In this document: piece by piece, positions 43,765-55,071 of the stretch
Numbering within the stretch: the first letter of the stretch is position 1
Layout: each line of letters begins with the position of its first letter
Made by a program: the position numbers and the translations under genes
Assembly (NCBI RefSeq): GCF_014841565.1
Contig: NZ_JACYUD010000001.1
Coordinates: 434,001 to 498,000, forward strand
DNA from: Rhizobium sp. CFBP 8762
GTDB taxonomy: Bacteria > Pseudomonadota > Alphaproteobacteria > Rhizobiales > Rhizobiaceae
Direction of reading: 5' to 3'
DNA: 64,000 nucleotides
Notes under the pieces: model-generated
Seen by the model: the letters and a program-made list of their open reading frames with translations, nothing else
Told to the model about the DNA's origin: nothing
Databases searched by the model: none

Positions 43765-46728
43765 TCACATGCCGAGTTCGCGCAATGCCGCGGCATCGCG
43801 CGCCGAAACATCCGGGTACTGCGGATCGGAGCCCACATCGGTCGTCACCCGCCATGAGCGGGCGCATTTGGTGCCTTCGGCCAGCTTCGGCTCGACGCTC
43901 ACATGCGCAACCTCGTCCAGACGGAAGGCCTCTGTGGGGCCTTCATCGCCCACAACCGTAATGTCGGATGTGATGCAGGTTTCCGCAAAATCATGGCCCT
44001 GCAAGGCGGCCAGAAGGTCCGGATCTGCCACATGCACGACAGGTGCGGCTTCCAGCGACGAACCAATCCGCTTTTCACGGCGTTCAATTTCCAGCGCGCC
44101 GGTCACAACCTTGCGCACATTGCGGATCAACTTCCACTTGGCGGCCAGCGCGTCATTGCGCCACTCTGCAGGCACCGCCGGGAACTGTTCCAGATGGACC
44201 GACACAGCGTCGGGCTTCAGCGACAGCCATGCTTCTTCCGTGGTAAACGGCAGCATCGGCGCAAGCCAGGTCACGAGGCAATCGAACAGCTTGCGGATGA
44301 CGCAGAGGCTGGCGCGGCGGCGCAGGCTGGACGGGCCATCGCAATACAGCGCGTCCTTGCGCACATCGAAGTAGAAAGCCGAAAGCTCGATGTTGGAAAA
44401 GTCGATCAGGGCACGGGTGATGCGCTTGAAATCGAACGCATCGTAGCCCTCGCGCACCAGCGCATCCAGTTCCGACAACCGGTGCAGCATCAACTGCTCC
44501 AGTTCCGGCAGATCAGCGAGCGCAATCTCCTCGCCATTATCATGGGCCAGCGTGCCGAGCATCCAGCGAATGGTGTTGCGCAGCTTGCGATAGGCATCGA
44601 TATTGGTCTGGATGATCGCCTTACCGAGGCGCTGGTCCTCCCAGTAATCGGTGGTCATGACCCACAGACGCAGGATATCGGCACCCGACTGGCTCATCAC
44701 CTCCTGCGGCGCTACCACGTTGCCGAGTGATTTCGACTGTTTGCGCCCCTGCTCATCCATGGTGAACCCGTGGGTGATGACCGAATTATAGGGCGCGCGG
44801 CCACGCGTGGCGCAGCTTTCCAGCAGCGAGGAATGGAACCAGCCGCGATGCTGGTCGGACCCTTCCAGATAGACGTCGGCAGGCCATTTCAGGTCCGGAC
44901 GGTCTTCCAGCGTAAAGGTGTGGGTGGAACCGGAGTCAAACCACACGTCCAGAATATCCTTGACCTGAACCCATGCCTCACCGGCGCGTTCGCCAAGGAA
45001 CCGCTCACGCGCACCCTCCGCGAACCAGGCATCCGCGCCTTCGGACTCGAACGCTTCCAGAATGCGTGCATTGACGGCGTTATCCACCAGAACCTCGCCA
45101 TTCTCATCGGCAAACACGCAGATCGGCACGCCCCATGCGCGCTGACGCGACAGCACCCAATCGGGACGACCTTCAATCATGGCGCGCAGGCGGTTTTGAC
45201 CGGCAGCGGGCACGAAACGGGTATCATCCACACCTTGAAGCGCGCGAGAGCGCAATGTGGTGCCATCCCCCAGTTCCTTGTCCATATAGACAAACCACTG
45301 GGGCGTGTTGCGGAAGATGACCGGCTTTTTTGAGCGCCAGGAATGCGGGTAGGAATGCTTGAGGCGACCACGGGCAAACAGGGCGTTTGCGGCGATCAGA
45401 GCCTTGATGACGCGCTCGTTGGCATCGCCTTTTTTGCCCTTGTCATCGAGCACGCGGGCCGGTCCGCCTTCGGCGTCCGGTCCAAAACCCGGCGCATCGG
45501 CGGTGTAGAAGCCTGCATCGTCCACGGGGAACGGAATGCGGCTATCGATACCCTTGGCTTCCAGTGTGCGCACCGATGCGGTCCACGCGTCAAAGTCTTC
45601 CCGGCCGTGGCTTGGCGCGGTGTGGACAAAGCCTGTGCCCGCGTCATCGGTGACGTGATCACCATCCAGCAGCGGAACCTTGAAATCGTAACCAAGTGCA
45701 GCAAGCGGATGGGCGCAGATCATACCCGCCAATTCGTCAGCACGAACATCTCTGATCGGTTCAAGTTGTAGCTTGGCTTTCGCTGCACAATCGTCTGCAA
45801 GACGCTTTGCAAAGATTAGCTTATCATCAACCTTCGGACCGAAATCGTTTTCCGTGCTTGTAACCCGGTAGATTCCGTAGGCAACCCGTGGGGAAAAAGC
45901 GATAGCCCGGTTACCGGGTATCGTCCAAGGTGTTGTGGTCCAGATAACGACTGAGGCACCCTCTAAGATGCGGCCTTGCAGGCTAGCGTTTGCGCGATTT
46001 TCGGTTCCGTTTCCTTCACCATCGAGTTGGTCGTGCACAATGCCGCTAGATACAATCGGGAATTTCACCCAGATCATATCGCTTTCAACATCGTGATATT
46101 CGACTTCGGCTTCCGCCAGCGCCGTGCGCTCTACCACCGACCACATCACCGGCTTGGACCCACGATAGAGCTGGCCACTTTTGGCGATTTTCAGCAGTTC
46201 GCCGGCGATACGGGCTTCGGAATGGAAGGCCATGGTTGTGTAGGGGTGCTTGAAGTCGCCCTCGATCCCCAGACGCTTGAACTCTTCGGATTGAACGGCG
46301 ATCCAGTGCGCAGCAAATTCGCGGCATTCCTGACGGAATTCGTTGACCGGAACCTCGTCCTTGTTCTTACCCTTTTCGCGGTACTTTTCCTCGATCTTCC
46401 ATTCGATCGGCAGGCCGTGGCAATCCCAGCCCGGCACATAGTTGGCATCGTAGCCGCGCATCTGGAACGAACGCGTGATGACATCTTTCAAGATCTTGTT
46501 CAGCGCATGGCCAATGTGAATATTGCCGTTGGCATAGGGAGGACCATCGTGCAGCACGAACTTTTCGCGGCCCCGGCCGTCCTCGCGCAGCTTGTCGTAA
46601 AGGCCCATCTCCTGCCAGCGGGCCACCATTTCCGGCTCTTTTTGCGGCAGTCCGCCGCGCATGGGAAAATCGGTTTCGGGCAGGTTCAGGGTTTTGGAAT
46701 AGTCGATCTTATTGGTCTGTTCGGTCAT
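43765..46728 (-). CDS. ileS: Isoleucyl-tRNA synthetase
   Basis: 987 residues, class I synthetase. HIGH motif in [15 protein letters not shown] near residues 64-78, the KMSKS-loop as [10 protein letters not shown] (KQSKS variant), and the editing domain with [16 protein letters not shown]. The ATG at 46728 begins [17 protein letters not shown]; longer upstream frame is not conserved. The part of the editing domain encoded at about 45721-46080 has clearly lower GC and different codons, and before VVIWTTTPW it has an inserted stretch of about 20 residues not seen in rhizobial relatives as I recall them. Between ribF and ileS (46729-46908) are two hairpins. Confidence 0.94.
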   Translation of the reverse strand: MTEQTNKIDYSKTLNLPETDFPMRGGLPQKEPEMVARWQEMGLYDKLREDGRGREKFVLHDGPPYANGNIHIGHALNKILKDVITRSFQMRGYDANYVPGWDCHGLPIEWKIEEKYREKGKNKDEVPVNEFRQECREFAAHWIAVQSEEFKRLGIEGDFKHPYTTMAFHSEARIAGELLKIAKSGQLYRGSKPVMWSVVERTALAEAEVEYHDVESDMIWVKFPIVSSGIVHDQLDGEGNGTENRANASLQGRILEGASVVIWTTTPWTIPGNRAIAFSPRVAYGIYRVTSTENDFGPKVDDKLIFAKRLADDCAAKAKLQLEPIRDVRADELAGMICAHPLAALGYDFKVPLLDGDHVTDDAGTGFVHTAPSHGREDFDAWTASVRTLEAKGIDSRIPFPVDDAGFYTADAPGFGPDAEGGPARVLDDKGKKGDANERVIKALIAANALFARGRLKHSYPHSWRSKKPVIFRNTPQWFVYMDKELGDGTTLRSRALQGVDDTRFVPAAGQNRLRAMIEGRPDWVLSRQRAWGVPICVFADENGEVLVDNAVNARILEAFESEGADAWFAEGARERFLGERAGEAWVQVKDILDVWFDSGSTHTFTLEDRPDLKWPADVYLEGSDQHRGWFHSSLLESCATRGRAPYNSVITHGFTMDEQGRKQSKSLGNVVAPQEVMSQSGADILRLWVMTTDYWEDQRLGKAIIQTNIDAYRKLRNTIRWMLGTLAHDNGEEIALADLPELEQLMLHRLSELDALVREGYDAFDFKRITRALIDFSNIELSAFYFDVRKDALYCDGPSSLRRRASLCVIRKLFDCLVTWLAPMLPFTTEEAWLSLKPDAVSVHLEQFPAVPAEWRNDALAAKWKLIRNVRKVVTGALEIERREKRIGSSLEAAPVVHVADPDLLAALQGHDFAETCITSDITVVGDEGPTEAFRLDEVAHVSVEPKLAEGTKCARSWRVTTDVGSDPQYPDVSARDAAALRELGM

Positions 46729-46908
46729 GATCTCGGCCAGTTCTGAAAGCGCCTCTTGCAAGGCAGCTTTATGCGATGCGCAAAAAAATATGGAAAGCGC
46801 TTTACAAGCGCTGGAAACCCGGACCCTCCGGCTTGTCAGCAAGCGCGGAAGGCCGGGCCGATAATTCGCAACGCAAACGTGGTTCGGATCTTACTCATTA
46901 GCCGTTCT

Positions 46909-47931
46909 TTAAGCGGTTTCTATGCCTTTGGAAAGGTCCTGCTTTGCATCGTCGAATGCGATCATCCGGTCCAGCGGGCCCAATGGGGTGACACCGGCCA
47001 GAACTGCGCGGGCTTCAGCCTCGTCCTGCTTCATCTGTGCCACCAGCGGCTCCAGCCCGTCGAACTTCACCTCGCCGCGCAGATAGGCGAAGAAGGAGAC
47101 CGAGCAGGTCTCGCCATACAGACTGTCGGAGAAATCGAACAGGAAGGTTTCGAGCAGCGCCGTGCCATCGTCGGCCACTGTGGGCCGGTAGCCAAAACTG
47201 GCAACGCCATTGTGCAGGCTGCCATCGGACCGGCGGAACCGGACGGCGTAAATGCCGGGCTTCAACTCCACCTCGGGTGGCAGTTTCATATTGGCCGTGG
47301 GATAGCCAAGTGTGCGGCCCAGTTGCTTGCCCGCAATGACATTGGACATGACCGTATAGCGGTAGCCAAGCTGACCGGCGGCCTCCACCACCTCACCCTC
47401 GCCCAAAAGCTGGCGGATGCGGCTGGAGGATATGACCTGCGTGCTTTCATCGCGAAACGCATCAACAAGGGTAACGCCAAAACCATGGGTTCCGCCTGCG
47501 GCCATCAGGAAGGCCGGTCCACCTTCCCGCCCCTTGCCAAAGTGAAAATCAAAACCCGTCACCACATGAGAAGCATGCAGCCAGTCCATGAGAATGGAGG
47601 ACACGAATTCCGTCGCCGTCCATTGGGCAAAGTCGCGGTCAAACGGATATTCCACCACAGCCGAAAAACCCATGCCTTCCAGCAGGCGGGCCTTCATGAC
47701 AGGCGGCGTCAGCCGGAACACGGGCGTATCGGGCCGGAAGACCGTGCGCGGGTGCGGCTCAAATGTCAGCACCAGCACGGGTTTGCGAAGGATCTGGCCC
47801 AGTTCGAGCGCACGATCCAGCACGGACTGATGGCCGCGATGCACCCCATCGAAATTGCCGATGGCAATCACCCCGCCGCGCAAGGCGTCGGGCAGCGGTT
47901 CCTTCGTTTCATTGCGATGAAAAACAGTCAT
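46909..47931 (-). CDS. ribF: Bifunctional riboflavin kinase/FAD synthetase
   Basis: 340 residues. The N-terminal FAD synthetase (nucleotidyl transferase) domain has IGNFDGVHRGHQSVLDRA; the C-terminal kinase domain has GRTLGYPTANMKLPPEVELKPGIYAVRF. It makes FMN and then FAD. It starts at ATG 47931. Upstream is a HAD hydrolase gene 33 bases away and downstream ileS 180 bases away, all in the same direction; ribF-ileS adjacency is common in bacteria. Confidence 0.95.
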   Translation of the reverse strand: MTVFHRNETKEPLPDALRGGVIAIGNFDGVHRGHQSVLDRALELGQILRKPVLVLTFEPHPRTVFRPDTPVFRLTPPVMKARLLEGMGFSAVVEYPFDRDFAQWTATEFVSSILMDWLHASHVVTGFDFHFGKGREGGPAFLMAAGGTHGFGVTLVDAFRDESTQVISSSRIRQLLGEGEVVEAAGQLGYRYTVMSNVIAGKQLGRTLGYPTANMKLPPEVELKPGIYAVRFRRSDGSLHNGVASFGYRPTVADDGTALLETFLFDFSDSLYGETCSVSFFAYLRGEVKFDGLEPLVAQMKQDEAEARAVLAGVTPLGPLDRMIAFDDAKQDLSKGIETA

Positions 47932-47964
47932 GATGGCGTCGTCTTGTCCTAGGTCTTGTCCTGA

Positions 47965-48813
47965 TCAGGTGAGTTTTGGCATCCAATACTTAGGTGTTGC
48001 GCCTTGCTCTTTCAAAAAGGCTGTGAGCTTGCCGGTGTCGATCTTGTCTTTGACCGTATAGTCGCGGCTGTGAATACCATCGGCAATATAGAGAAGGTCC
48101 AGCCCAAAGGTTTGCGCACCGAGAACATCAGTCGGCATCCCATCGCCGATGGCAATCACGCGGCTTATATCGAAAGGCCCGCGTGCGGCCTTGGCCTCGG
48201 TCAATGATGCCATATAGATCGACTTGTGCGGCTTGCCCGATACCTGCGTTTCCCCGCCCAGTTCCTCGTAAAGCTTGGCGATAGCGCCAGCGCATGGAAT
48301 GAGCCTGTGACCGCGCTCGACAACCAGATCCGGATTGGCGCACACGAAGGGTACACCCCGCGCTGCCAGCTGCTCAAGCGTTGCGCGATAGGTTTCCGGC
48401 GTTTCTGTCTCGTCATCGAAGAAGCCCGCGCAGACCACCGCTTCAGCATTCGCCGCCGAGACCATCTCGACATCCAGACCCTCCAGCAGCGCCAGGTCAC
48501 GCTCCGCACCGATGAAATAGATGGGCTTGGGCCCCGCGGTGATCAACGAGCGCGTCACATCGCCGGATGTCACGATGGCGTCATAGGACTCGTCCAGAAC
48601 ACCGAGACCGCGAATTTGCACGCGCACGCCGGCATTGGGCCGGGGGGAGTTGGTGATGAGAACGACCGTAACGCCCGCCTCCCGTGCTGCGGCCAGTGCG
48701 CGGCTCGCCTCATGGAACGCATCCACGCCGTTGTGCAGCACACCCCAGACATCGCAGAGTATAACGTCGTACTGGCTGAAAATTTCGGACAGGGCATTGA
48801 TGCGAGTGGGCAT
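47965..48813 (-). CDS. TIGR01459-family HAD hydrolase
   Basis: 282 residues. DVILCDVWGVLHNGVDAFHEASRALAAAREAGVTVVLITNSPRPN is the HAD-IIA start with the nucleophile Asp in LCDVWG; the second half contains GKPHKSIY and VIAIGDGMPTDVLGAQTFGLD. It is the family TIGR01459, close to sugar phosphatases of the NagD/PldP group; substrate unknown. The ATG at 48813 has AGGAACTG upstream; the ATG at 48834 is the other option. It is the first gene of an operon with ribF. Confidence 0.88.
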   Translation of the reverse strand: MPTRINALSEIFSQYDVILCDVWGVLHNGVDAFHEASRALAAAREAGVTVVLITNSPRPNAGVRVQIRGLGVLDESYDAIVTSGDVTRSLITAGPKPIYFIGAERDLALLEGLDVEMVSAANAEAVVCAGFFDDETETPETYRATLEQLAARGVPFVCANPDLVVERGHRLIPCAGAIAKLYEELGGETQVSGKPHKSIYMASLTEAKAARGPFDISRVIAIGDGMPTDVLGAQTFGLDLLYIADGIHSRDYTVKDKIDTGKLTAFLKEQGATPKYWMPKLT

Positions 48814-48971
48814 AGGCAGTTCCTGTAAGGACATCGGTGTGTGTGCGCTTAGCAGGTCACATCGCAGGCGTTTGGTTTTAATACAAGATCAAAACGCATT
48901 TTTGCCGTGGTTGCGGGCGATTTATCGGGCACTACGCCCAAAGCGAGTCTGAGGAAAAAAATACACCAAAC

Positions 48972-49035
48972 CTTGACTCGCGTCTTCATTGCCCTTATCT
49001 CCAAGACGCTGGCACTCACCAAAGGCGAGTGCTAA
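48972..49035 (+). promoter_or_regulatory. groESL promoter with CIRCE element
   Basis: A heat-shock-like promoter, CTTGAC at 48972-48977 and CTTATCT at 48994-49000, lies before the inverted repeat TGGCACTC-N9-GAGTGCTAA (49010-49035), a CIRCE element bound by HrcA. The groES start is 57 bases further on. Double control by RpoH and HrcA is known for groESL in rhizobia. Confidence 0.85.
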
Positions 49036-49092
49036 CATCAATCATCGGGCCTGTTTTTAAGGTCCGTCATGTCATGATCGAGGGATTAGACA

Positions 49093-49389
49093 ATGGCAAG
49101 CACGAATTTCCGCCCGCTCCACGACCGCGTTGTCGTACGTCGCGTCGAGTCTGAAGCAAAGACCAAGGGCGGCATCATCATTCCGGACACCGCAAAAGAA
49201 AAGCCACAGGAAGGCGAGATCGTCGCTGTTGGCTCGGGCGCCCGTGACGAGAGCGGCAAGATTGTCGCACTTGACGTCAAGGCTGGCGACCGCGTTCTGT
49301 TCGGCAAATGGTCGGGCACGGAAGTCAAGATCGACGGCGAAGACCTTCTCATCATGAAGGAAGCCGACATCATGGGCATTATCGGCTGA
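49093..49389 (+). CDS. groES: Co-chaperonin GroES
   Basis: 98 residues, the heptameric lid for Gro[46 protein letters not shown] contains the mobile loop; the end [22 protein letters not shown] is typical. The pattern [18 protein letters not shown] is common to alphaproteobacterial GroES. The first gene of the groESL operon, with groEL 61 bases downstream. Confidence 0.97.
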   Translation: MASTNFRPLHDRVVVRRVESEAKTKGGIIIPDTAKEKPQEGEIVAVGSGARDESGKIVALDVKAGDRVLFGKWSGTEVKIDGEDLLIMKEADIMGIIG

Positions 49390-49432
49390 TTGAGCCGCTC
49401 CACCCACGTTTTCAGATACTGATGAACCCTAA

Positions 49433-51088
<1,656 letters not shown>

Positions 51089-51118
51089 TCAGCCGACCCT
51101 TTCTACAGGGTTAGACGG

Positions 51119-51147
51119 AAAGGGCGGTCTTCGGGCCGCCCTTTTTG
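51119..51147 (+). terminator. groESL terminator
   Basis: Stem AAAGGGCGG / CCGCCCTTT with loop TCTTCGGG, followed by TTG after the T run; 30 bases past the groEL stop. A strong factor-independent terminator. Confidence 0.9.
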
Positions 51148-51331
51148 TTTGCAAAACACCGTGGACTGTATCTCACGATTTTGCTGGCCATTGGGATGGC
51201 CATAGCAACCAACGCGGCGCGACAGACACGTATGTCGTTGGTAGAATTGATATTTCACAACGAACGCTCCGGTTTACCCACAGCCACGTGTGTCATAATG
51301 ACGTACTTTTTTCTTTTTTTTGAAATTTGCT

Positions 51332-51399
51332 ACAAGTGGACTGTCGAAAGGTAAACAATGCGTTATAATCAGCCTGGGTTTACCTTACGGTTCACTTGT
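51332..51399. repeat. Imperfect inverted repeat with TATAAT in the loop
   Basis: Left arm 51332-51356 (ACAAGTGGACTGTCGAAAGG, then TAAAC) and right arm 51378-51399 (GTTTACCTTACGGTTCACTTGT read as its inverse) match at about 20 of 22 paired positions with a three-base bulge. The 21-base loop contains TATAAT at 51364-51369, a consensus -10 box. It lies in the AT-rich 524-base gap (51089-51612) between groEL and the PAS-like gene, which holds no convincing gene. It may be the ends of a mobile-element remnant or an operator over a promoter. Confidence 0.6.
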
Positions 51400-51612
51400 C
51401 GCATTTTAAGCTAGTTCGCTGATATTGATCAATATTTTGTAAAACGTAGGCCACGCGCAGGTTTGGCGCGCTACCAAGCGCTGACCGAACTCAAGACTCA
51501 AGCCGTTGTTATGACGCAACTTGCTCACATGGCGCAGGCAGACGAATGGAGGGGCGTACCAATGGCATGGAAATTCCAACAAGTACATTTCAAACGGGCA
51601 TTGGGCTGACAC

Positions 51613-52059
51613 GTGTTCAAAATTCTCAAAACCACCGCGCCTCTGAACTATCTGCCGGGGTCCCTTCCCTTTGACGCCATTGAGCCGGATTCTCTGGCGC
51701 AATATTGTGTATCGGAGCCTTGGACGGGTGATATGGGCAATGGCCTGTTTCGCCTGGGTGAGCGCACGGCCTATCTCCATGGGCTTGCGCGCTCCGAATG
51801 CGGGCTGCTCAATCTGGTGAAATGCTACGAAGCGACCGACCGTACCAATGTTCTGGAAATTTTCGAACAGGCGGCAACGTCCTGTTCCTCCTTCTGTTTC
51901 TCCACGACGATTATGACCATCGGTGGACCCAAGCAGCCCGTGTTCTGCATTGGTGAGTCGACGGGGGTTGAGCAAAAGTACAGCGGCAAGATTACGGGCG
52001 TGTTTCTGTTTCCGAACTTTCAGTTGCCCTCGCCGTTTCCGCCAATGAGCCGTCAGTAG
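51613..52059 (+). CDS. Small PAS-like protein of unknown function
   Basis: 148 residues starting at GTG 51613, the first start after an in-frame TGA three bases upstream. I do not recognise a named family. The pattern GNGLFRLGERTAYLHGLARSECGLLNLVKCYEATDRTNVLEIFEQA followed by CFSTTIMTIGG, PVFCIGES and YSGKITGVFLFP resembles a PAS fold (the DRTNVLEIFEQA stretch recalls the HPDDR motif). Four Cys residues lie between residues 68 and 112 of it. It may be a sensor domain alone, with no output domain attached. It is a single gene between groEL and the ferredoxin reductase. Confidence 0.7.
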   Translation: MFKILKTTAPLNYLPGSLPFDAIEPDSLAQYCVSEPWTGDMGNGLFRLGERTAYLHGLARSECGLLNLVKCYEATDRTNVLEIFEQAATSCSSFCFSTTIMTIGGPKQPVFCIGESTGVEQKYSGKITGVFLFPNFQLPSPFPPMSRQ

Positions 52060-52084
52060 AGGGTCTGCTTGTAAGTTTCCCCTC

Positions 52085-52112
52085 TGCATTCCTGTACTCG
52101 TCACAGGAATCC
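52085..52112. repeat. Copy of the CTGTGCTTGTCAC-type repeat
   Basis: GCATTCCTGTACTCGTCACAGGAATCC, close to the arms at 5745-5837 and 6101-6128. It sits 25 bases after the stop of the PAS-like gene, in the gap before the convergent ferredoxin reductase. Confidence 0.6.
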
Positions 52113-52232
52113 GCCCCCGTAGGGATATTGACTGAGCGGAAACTGTAGATCATGCACGGGGTGATGTAGATCAAAAGCAAGCGCTGAGCGGAGCGTTTTA
52201 AACAGCAACGTCCGCTTGATAAGCTGCTGGCA

Positions 52233-53450
52233 TCACCCCAAAAGCAGCTTCAAATCCGTCGCTGGATTTTCAATCTCGGCGCGGTCAGGGGTAATCCCCA
52301 TCTCAATCATTTTTTTGCCTGCAACATAAGCACGCGCATCATTGATCGCATCGACTGCAATCAGCTTTCCCGCCCGCATATACCAGACGGAGACGGACCC
52401 TTCACGCTGCCCCGGACGGGTGATCGTGGTGTCGTAGCCGATCCCGAACCCGGCAATCTGTAGCTTGACGTCATACTGATCAGACCAGAACCAGGGTTTG
52501 GGAGCATAAGGCTGCGCCGTACCAGCCAGCGTCTGCGCCAATGTTTCACTCTGATCAACGGCGTTTTGAACGGACTCCAGCCGAATGCGGCGGCCCTCCC
52601 ACGGCATCACGGCGCAATCGCCTATGGCGTAAATCGAAGGATCGGAGGTGCGGCTGAATTCGTCGACCACGACACCGTTTTCAACCGTCAGATTGGCATC
52701 GACTGCCAGTTCGTCATTGGCATGAACGCCAATCCCAACGATGACGAGATCAACGGAAAGCGTCGTGCCATCGGTGAGCTCCGCATGGGTGACGCGGCCA
52801 CTTTCGCCGACGAGGCGAACAAGACCGGTGGCCTCACGGATATCCACGCCGCGCACACGGTGGATGTCGCGCACAATGTCAGCGGTCGTGGACGAAGCGA
52901 CGCGGTTGAGAATACGGTCCGCCATCTCGATCAAAACCACATCCAGCCCGGCACTTTTGGCGACCGCTGTGGCTTCAAGGCCAATGTAGCCGCCGCCAAT
53001 AACCAGTGCGCGCTTGCCCGGCTTCAAATCACGCGCCAACTTATCAGCATCCTGAAAATCCCGGATGACGTAGACGCCTTCCAACTCGCCGCCAACGCTT
53101 GCCAGCAGACGGCGGGGACGCGAGCCGGTGGCAAGAACCAGAGTTTCATAGGGAAGTGAAACCCCGCCGCTTAAAGACAGCGACTTGTCAGCCCGCTCAA
53201 TTCGCACTGCGCGGGTGCCGGTGCGAATGTCAATGTCATTGTCTACGTACCAGCTTTGCGGCCTGTAGTGGAGCCGATCCAGCCCCGCCTCCCCCATCAA
53301 GTATTTTTTGGAAAGAGGCGGGCGTTGGTAAGGCAGGCTGTTTTCCGACGCAATCACGGTTATGGGGCGCTGGTCCTTCAGAGCGCGCAGCTTCGCCGCC
53401 AAGGCAAATGCCGCCTGCCCACCGCCGACCACAACCAGATTGTTCGTCAT
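52233..53450 (-). CDS. FAD-dependent ferredoxin reductase
   Basis: 405 residues of the putidaredoxin/rhodocoxin reductase type. FAD motif NNLVVVGGGQAAFALAAKLRAL; PYQRPPLSKKYLMGE; NAD(P)H motif ALVIGGGYIGLEATAVAKSAGLDVVLIE; and YAIGDCAVMPW near residue 280, which contacts the FAD. It transfers electrons from NAD(P)H to a ferredoxin that feeds an oxygenase or cytochrome P450; neither is in the window. The ATG at 53450 has AAGGAT just upstream; the ten codons before it are not needed. Confidence 0.9.
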   Translation of the reverse strand: MTNNLVVVGGGQAAFALAAKLRALKDQRPITVIASENSLPYQRPPLSKKYLMGEAGLDRLHYRPQSWYVDNDIDIRTGTRAVRIERADKSLSLSGGVSLPYETLVLATGSRPRRLLASVGGELEGVYVIRDFQDADKLARDLKPGKRALVIGGGYIGLEATAVAKSAGLDVVLIEMADRILNRVASSTTADIVRDIHRVRGVDIREATGLVRLVGESGRVTHAELTDGTTLSVDLVIVGIGVHANDELAVDANLTVENGVVVDEFSRTSDPSIYAIGDCAVMPWEGRRIRLESVQNAVDQSETLAQTLAGTAQPYAPKPWFWSDQYDVKLQIAGFGIGYDTTITRPGQREGSVSVWYMRAGKLIAVDAINDARAYVAGKKMIEMGITPDRAEIENPATDLKLLLG

Positions 53451-53520
53451 CACTATCCTTGCATTTGTTGTTCGCCGCATGTCCGGACGTAAAACCGCTT
53501 CACGCTTTCACTGCGAATGC

Positions 53521-53620
53521 TTAGAGCGCTTTTCGTTCTGATTGAGTCAGAACGGCGCTCTAACTCTCATGTTCAAGCATAATCTCATCGATCCTCGCTT
53601 CGCTCCGGTCGGATTATGCT
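53521..53620 (-). repeat. RIME1-like double-palindrome element, copy 2 (inverted)
   Basis: Two palindromes in the opposite order and orientation to copy 1 at 5991-6093: TTAGAGCGC ... GTTCTGATT-GAG-TCAGAAC ... GCGCTCTAA (53521-53563) and AGCATAATC ... GATTATGCT (53576-53620). The reverse complement matches copy 1 closely. It directly abuts the stop codon TAA of the GST gene (53621-53623). It lies between the ferredoxin reductase start region and the GST gene. Confidence 0.85.
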
Positions 53621-54328
53621 TTAGCCTATCTTGCAAACCGTCATGCCCTTTTCGACAGCCGGTCGGGCAAGCGCCTTATCCACCCAGGCCATAACATGTG
53701 GGAAGGCATCGAACGTCAGCACATCGGCTGCACCATAATGGATGCGCGCGCCGTTGACCCATGGGAAGGTAGCGATATCGGCGATGCTATAGTCATCGCC
53801 CGCCAGCCATTCTTGGGTTTTCAGCCGCTCTTCCAGCACGCCGAGCAGACGCTTGGATTCCTCGCGGTAGCGGTCAACCGGATAGGAATTGTTGGCGACC
53901 TTGGCCGCTGCATATTTGTAGAAATGGCCGAACTGGCCGAACATGGGGCCTACGCCACCCATCTGGAAGAACAGCCAGCACAGCGCATCATAGCGCTTGG
54001 CGGGGTCCTGCGGCAGCAGCTTGCCGGTCTTTTCAGCAAGATAAACGAGAATAGCGCCGGATTCGAACAGGCCAATCGGCTGGCCGTTCGGACCATCGGG
54101 ATCGATGATCGCCGGAATGCGTCCATTGGGATTGAGCGACAGAAACTCCGGTGCCTTCTGCACATCCGTGCCGATATCGATGAGATGCGCCTCATAGGGC
54201 AGGCCCAGTTCTTCGAGCGCAATCGACACTTTCACACCGTTCGGCGTCGCCAGCGAATACAACTGAATGACATCGGGATTCTGGGCAGGCCAGCGCTGTG
54301 TAATCGGGAAAGCAGACAAATCAGCCAT
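53621..54328 (-). CDS. YghU-like glutathione S-transferase
   Basis: 235 residues. The YghU/YfcG (Nu-class) pattern is present: IQLYSLATPNGVKVSIALEELGLPYEAHLIDI with the TPN motif used to bind glutathione, then LNPNGRIPAIIDPDG, LFESGAILVYLAEKTGKLLP and the C-terminal DDYSIADIATFPWV. These enzymes act as glutathione-dependent disulfide-bond reductases on the thiol-peroxide side of stress response. Its stop codon is followed immediately by the RIME-like element. Confidence 0.9.
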   Translation of the reverse strand: MADLSAFPITQRWPAQNPDVIQLYSLATPNGVKVSIALEELGLPYEAHLIDIGTDVQKAPEFLSLNPNGRIPAIIDPDGPNGQPIGLFESGAILVYLAEKTGKLLPQDPAKRYDALCWLFFQMGGVGPMFGQFGHFYKYAAAKVANNSYPVDRYREESKRLLGVLEERLKTQEWLAGDDYSIADIATFPWVNGARIHYGAADVLTFDAFPHVMAWVDKALARPAVEKGMTVCKIG

Positions 54329-54375
54329 AAGACACTCCTTGGGATCGTTTCTATCTATGTAGGCGCTTTTGTGCG

Positions 54376-55071
54376 TCAGACCACAGCAGAAATTTTGGAC
54401 AGGATGGTCTGTACGGCAGGGTGGCTGTCATGCTCGCTCTTTCTAGCCCGCACGAGGCATGCTTCGGACCGCAGAATAACGCCATCCGACAGGATTTTCA
54501 GGTGGTTGGCCTTCAACGTGGAACCGGTGGAGGTGATATCGACGATAATATCAGCCGAGCCCGATGCGGGCGCGCCTTCGGTCGCGCCGAGGCTTTCGAC
54601 AATCCGATACAATTGAATACCGTGGCTGCCGGAAAAATACTGCTGTGTCAGCCGCCAGTATTTGGTGGCTATGGCAAGCCGCCGCCCGTGGCGCGCGCGA
54701 AAATCCGCCGCCACGTCACCCAGATCCGCCATGCTGTCCACATCCAGCCAGATTTGCGGCACCGCGACCACCACGTCTGCGTGGCCGAAGCCGAGACGCG
54801 CGCAGAACGCGACCCGCGTTTCAACATCGGACAGATCTTCGCGGATCAGGTCTTCGCCGGTCACGCCAAAATCGACGGAGCCAGTTCCAAGTTCACGGGC
54901 GATTTCGGAGGCTGACAGGAAAGCCACCTCCACATCCTCCAGCCCCTCGATGCGACCACGATAAGAGCGCTCATTGCCGACAGCAACGATGTTAAGACCG
55001 GCGCGGGCGAAAATGGTCTGTGCATCGTCTTTCATCCGGCCCTTGGAGGGCAGTGCCAGCGTAATGGTCAT
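54376..55071 (-). CDS. hisG: ATP phosphoribosyltransferase, short form
   Basis: 231 residues, catalytic subunit of the first step of histidine synthesis (ATP and PRPP to phosphoribosyl-ATP). Short HisG lacks the regulatory C-terminal domain and needs HisZ, whose gene is next to it. Motifs [16 protein letters not shown] at the start and [23 protein letters not shown] (PRPP-binding region). The ATG at 55071 begins at the last bases of hisZ (ATGA overlap), with GAGGGG upstream. The last gene of the hisS-hisZ-hisG run. Confidence 0.95.
   Translation of the reverse strand: MTITLALPSKGRMKDDAQTIFARAGLNIVAVGNERSYRGRIEGLEDVEVAFLSASEIARELGTGSVDFGVTGEDLIREDLSDVETRVAFCARLGFGHADVVVAVPQIWLDVDSMADLGDVAADFRARHGRRLAIATKYWRLTQQYFSGSHGIQLYRIVESLGATEGAPASGSADIIVDITSTGSTLKANHLKILSDGVILRSEACLVRARKSEHDSHPAVQTILSKISAVV

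Noticed and set aside
46783-46856. Possible T-box or attenuator in the ileS leader
   Set aside because: Hairpins are present after ribF but no T-box specifier loop or antiterminator could be found; more likely ends of the ribF message.
46756-47952. 398-residue + strand open frame over ribF
   Set aside because: Antisense shadow of ribF, which has clear FAD synthetase and kinase motifs.
51145-51354. Small + strand open frame after groEL
   Set aside because: It starts with TTG inside the groESL terminator, is AT-rich with no ribosome binding site and has no recognisable product.
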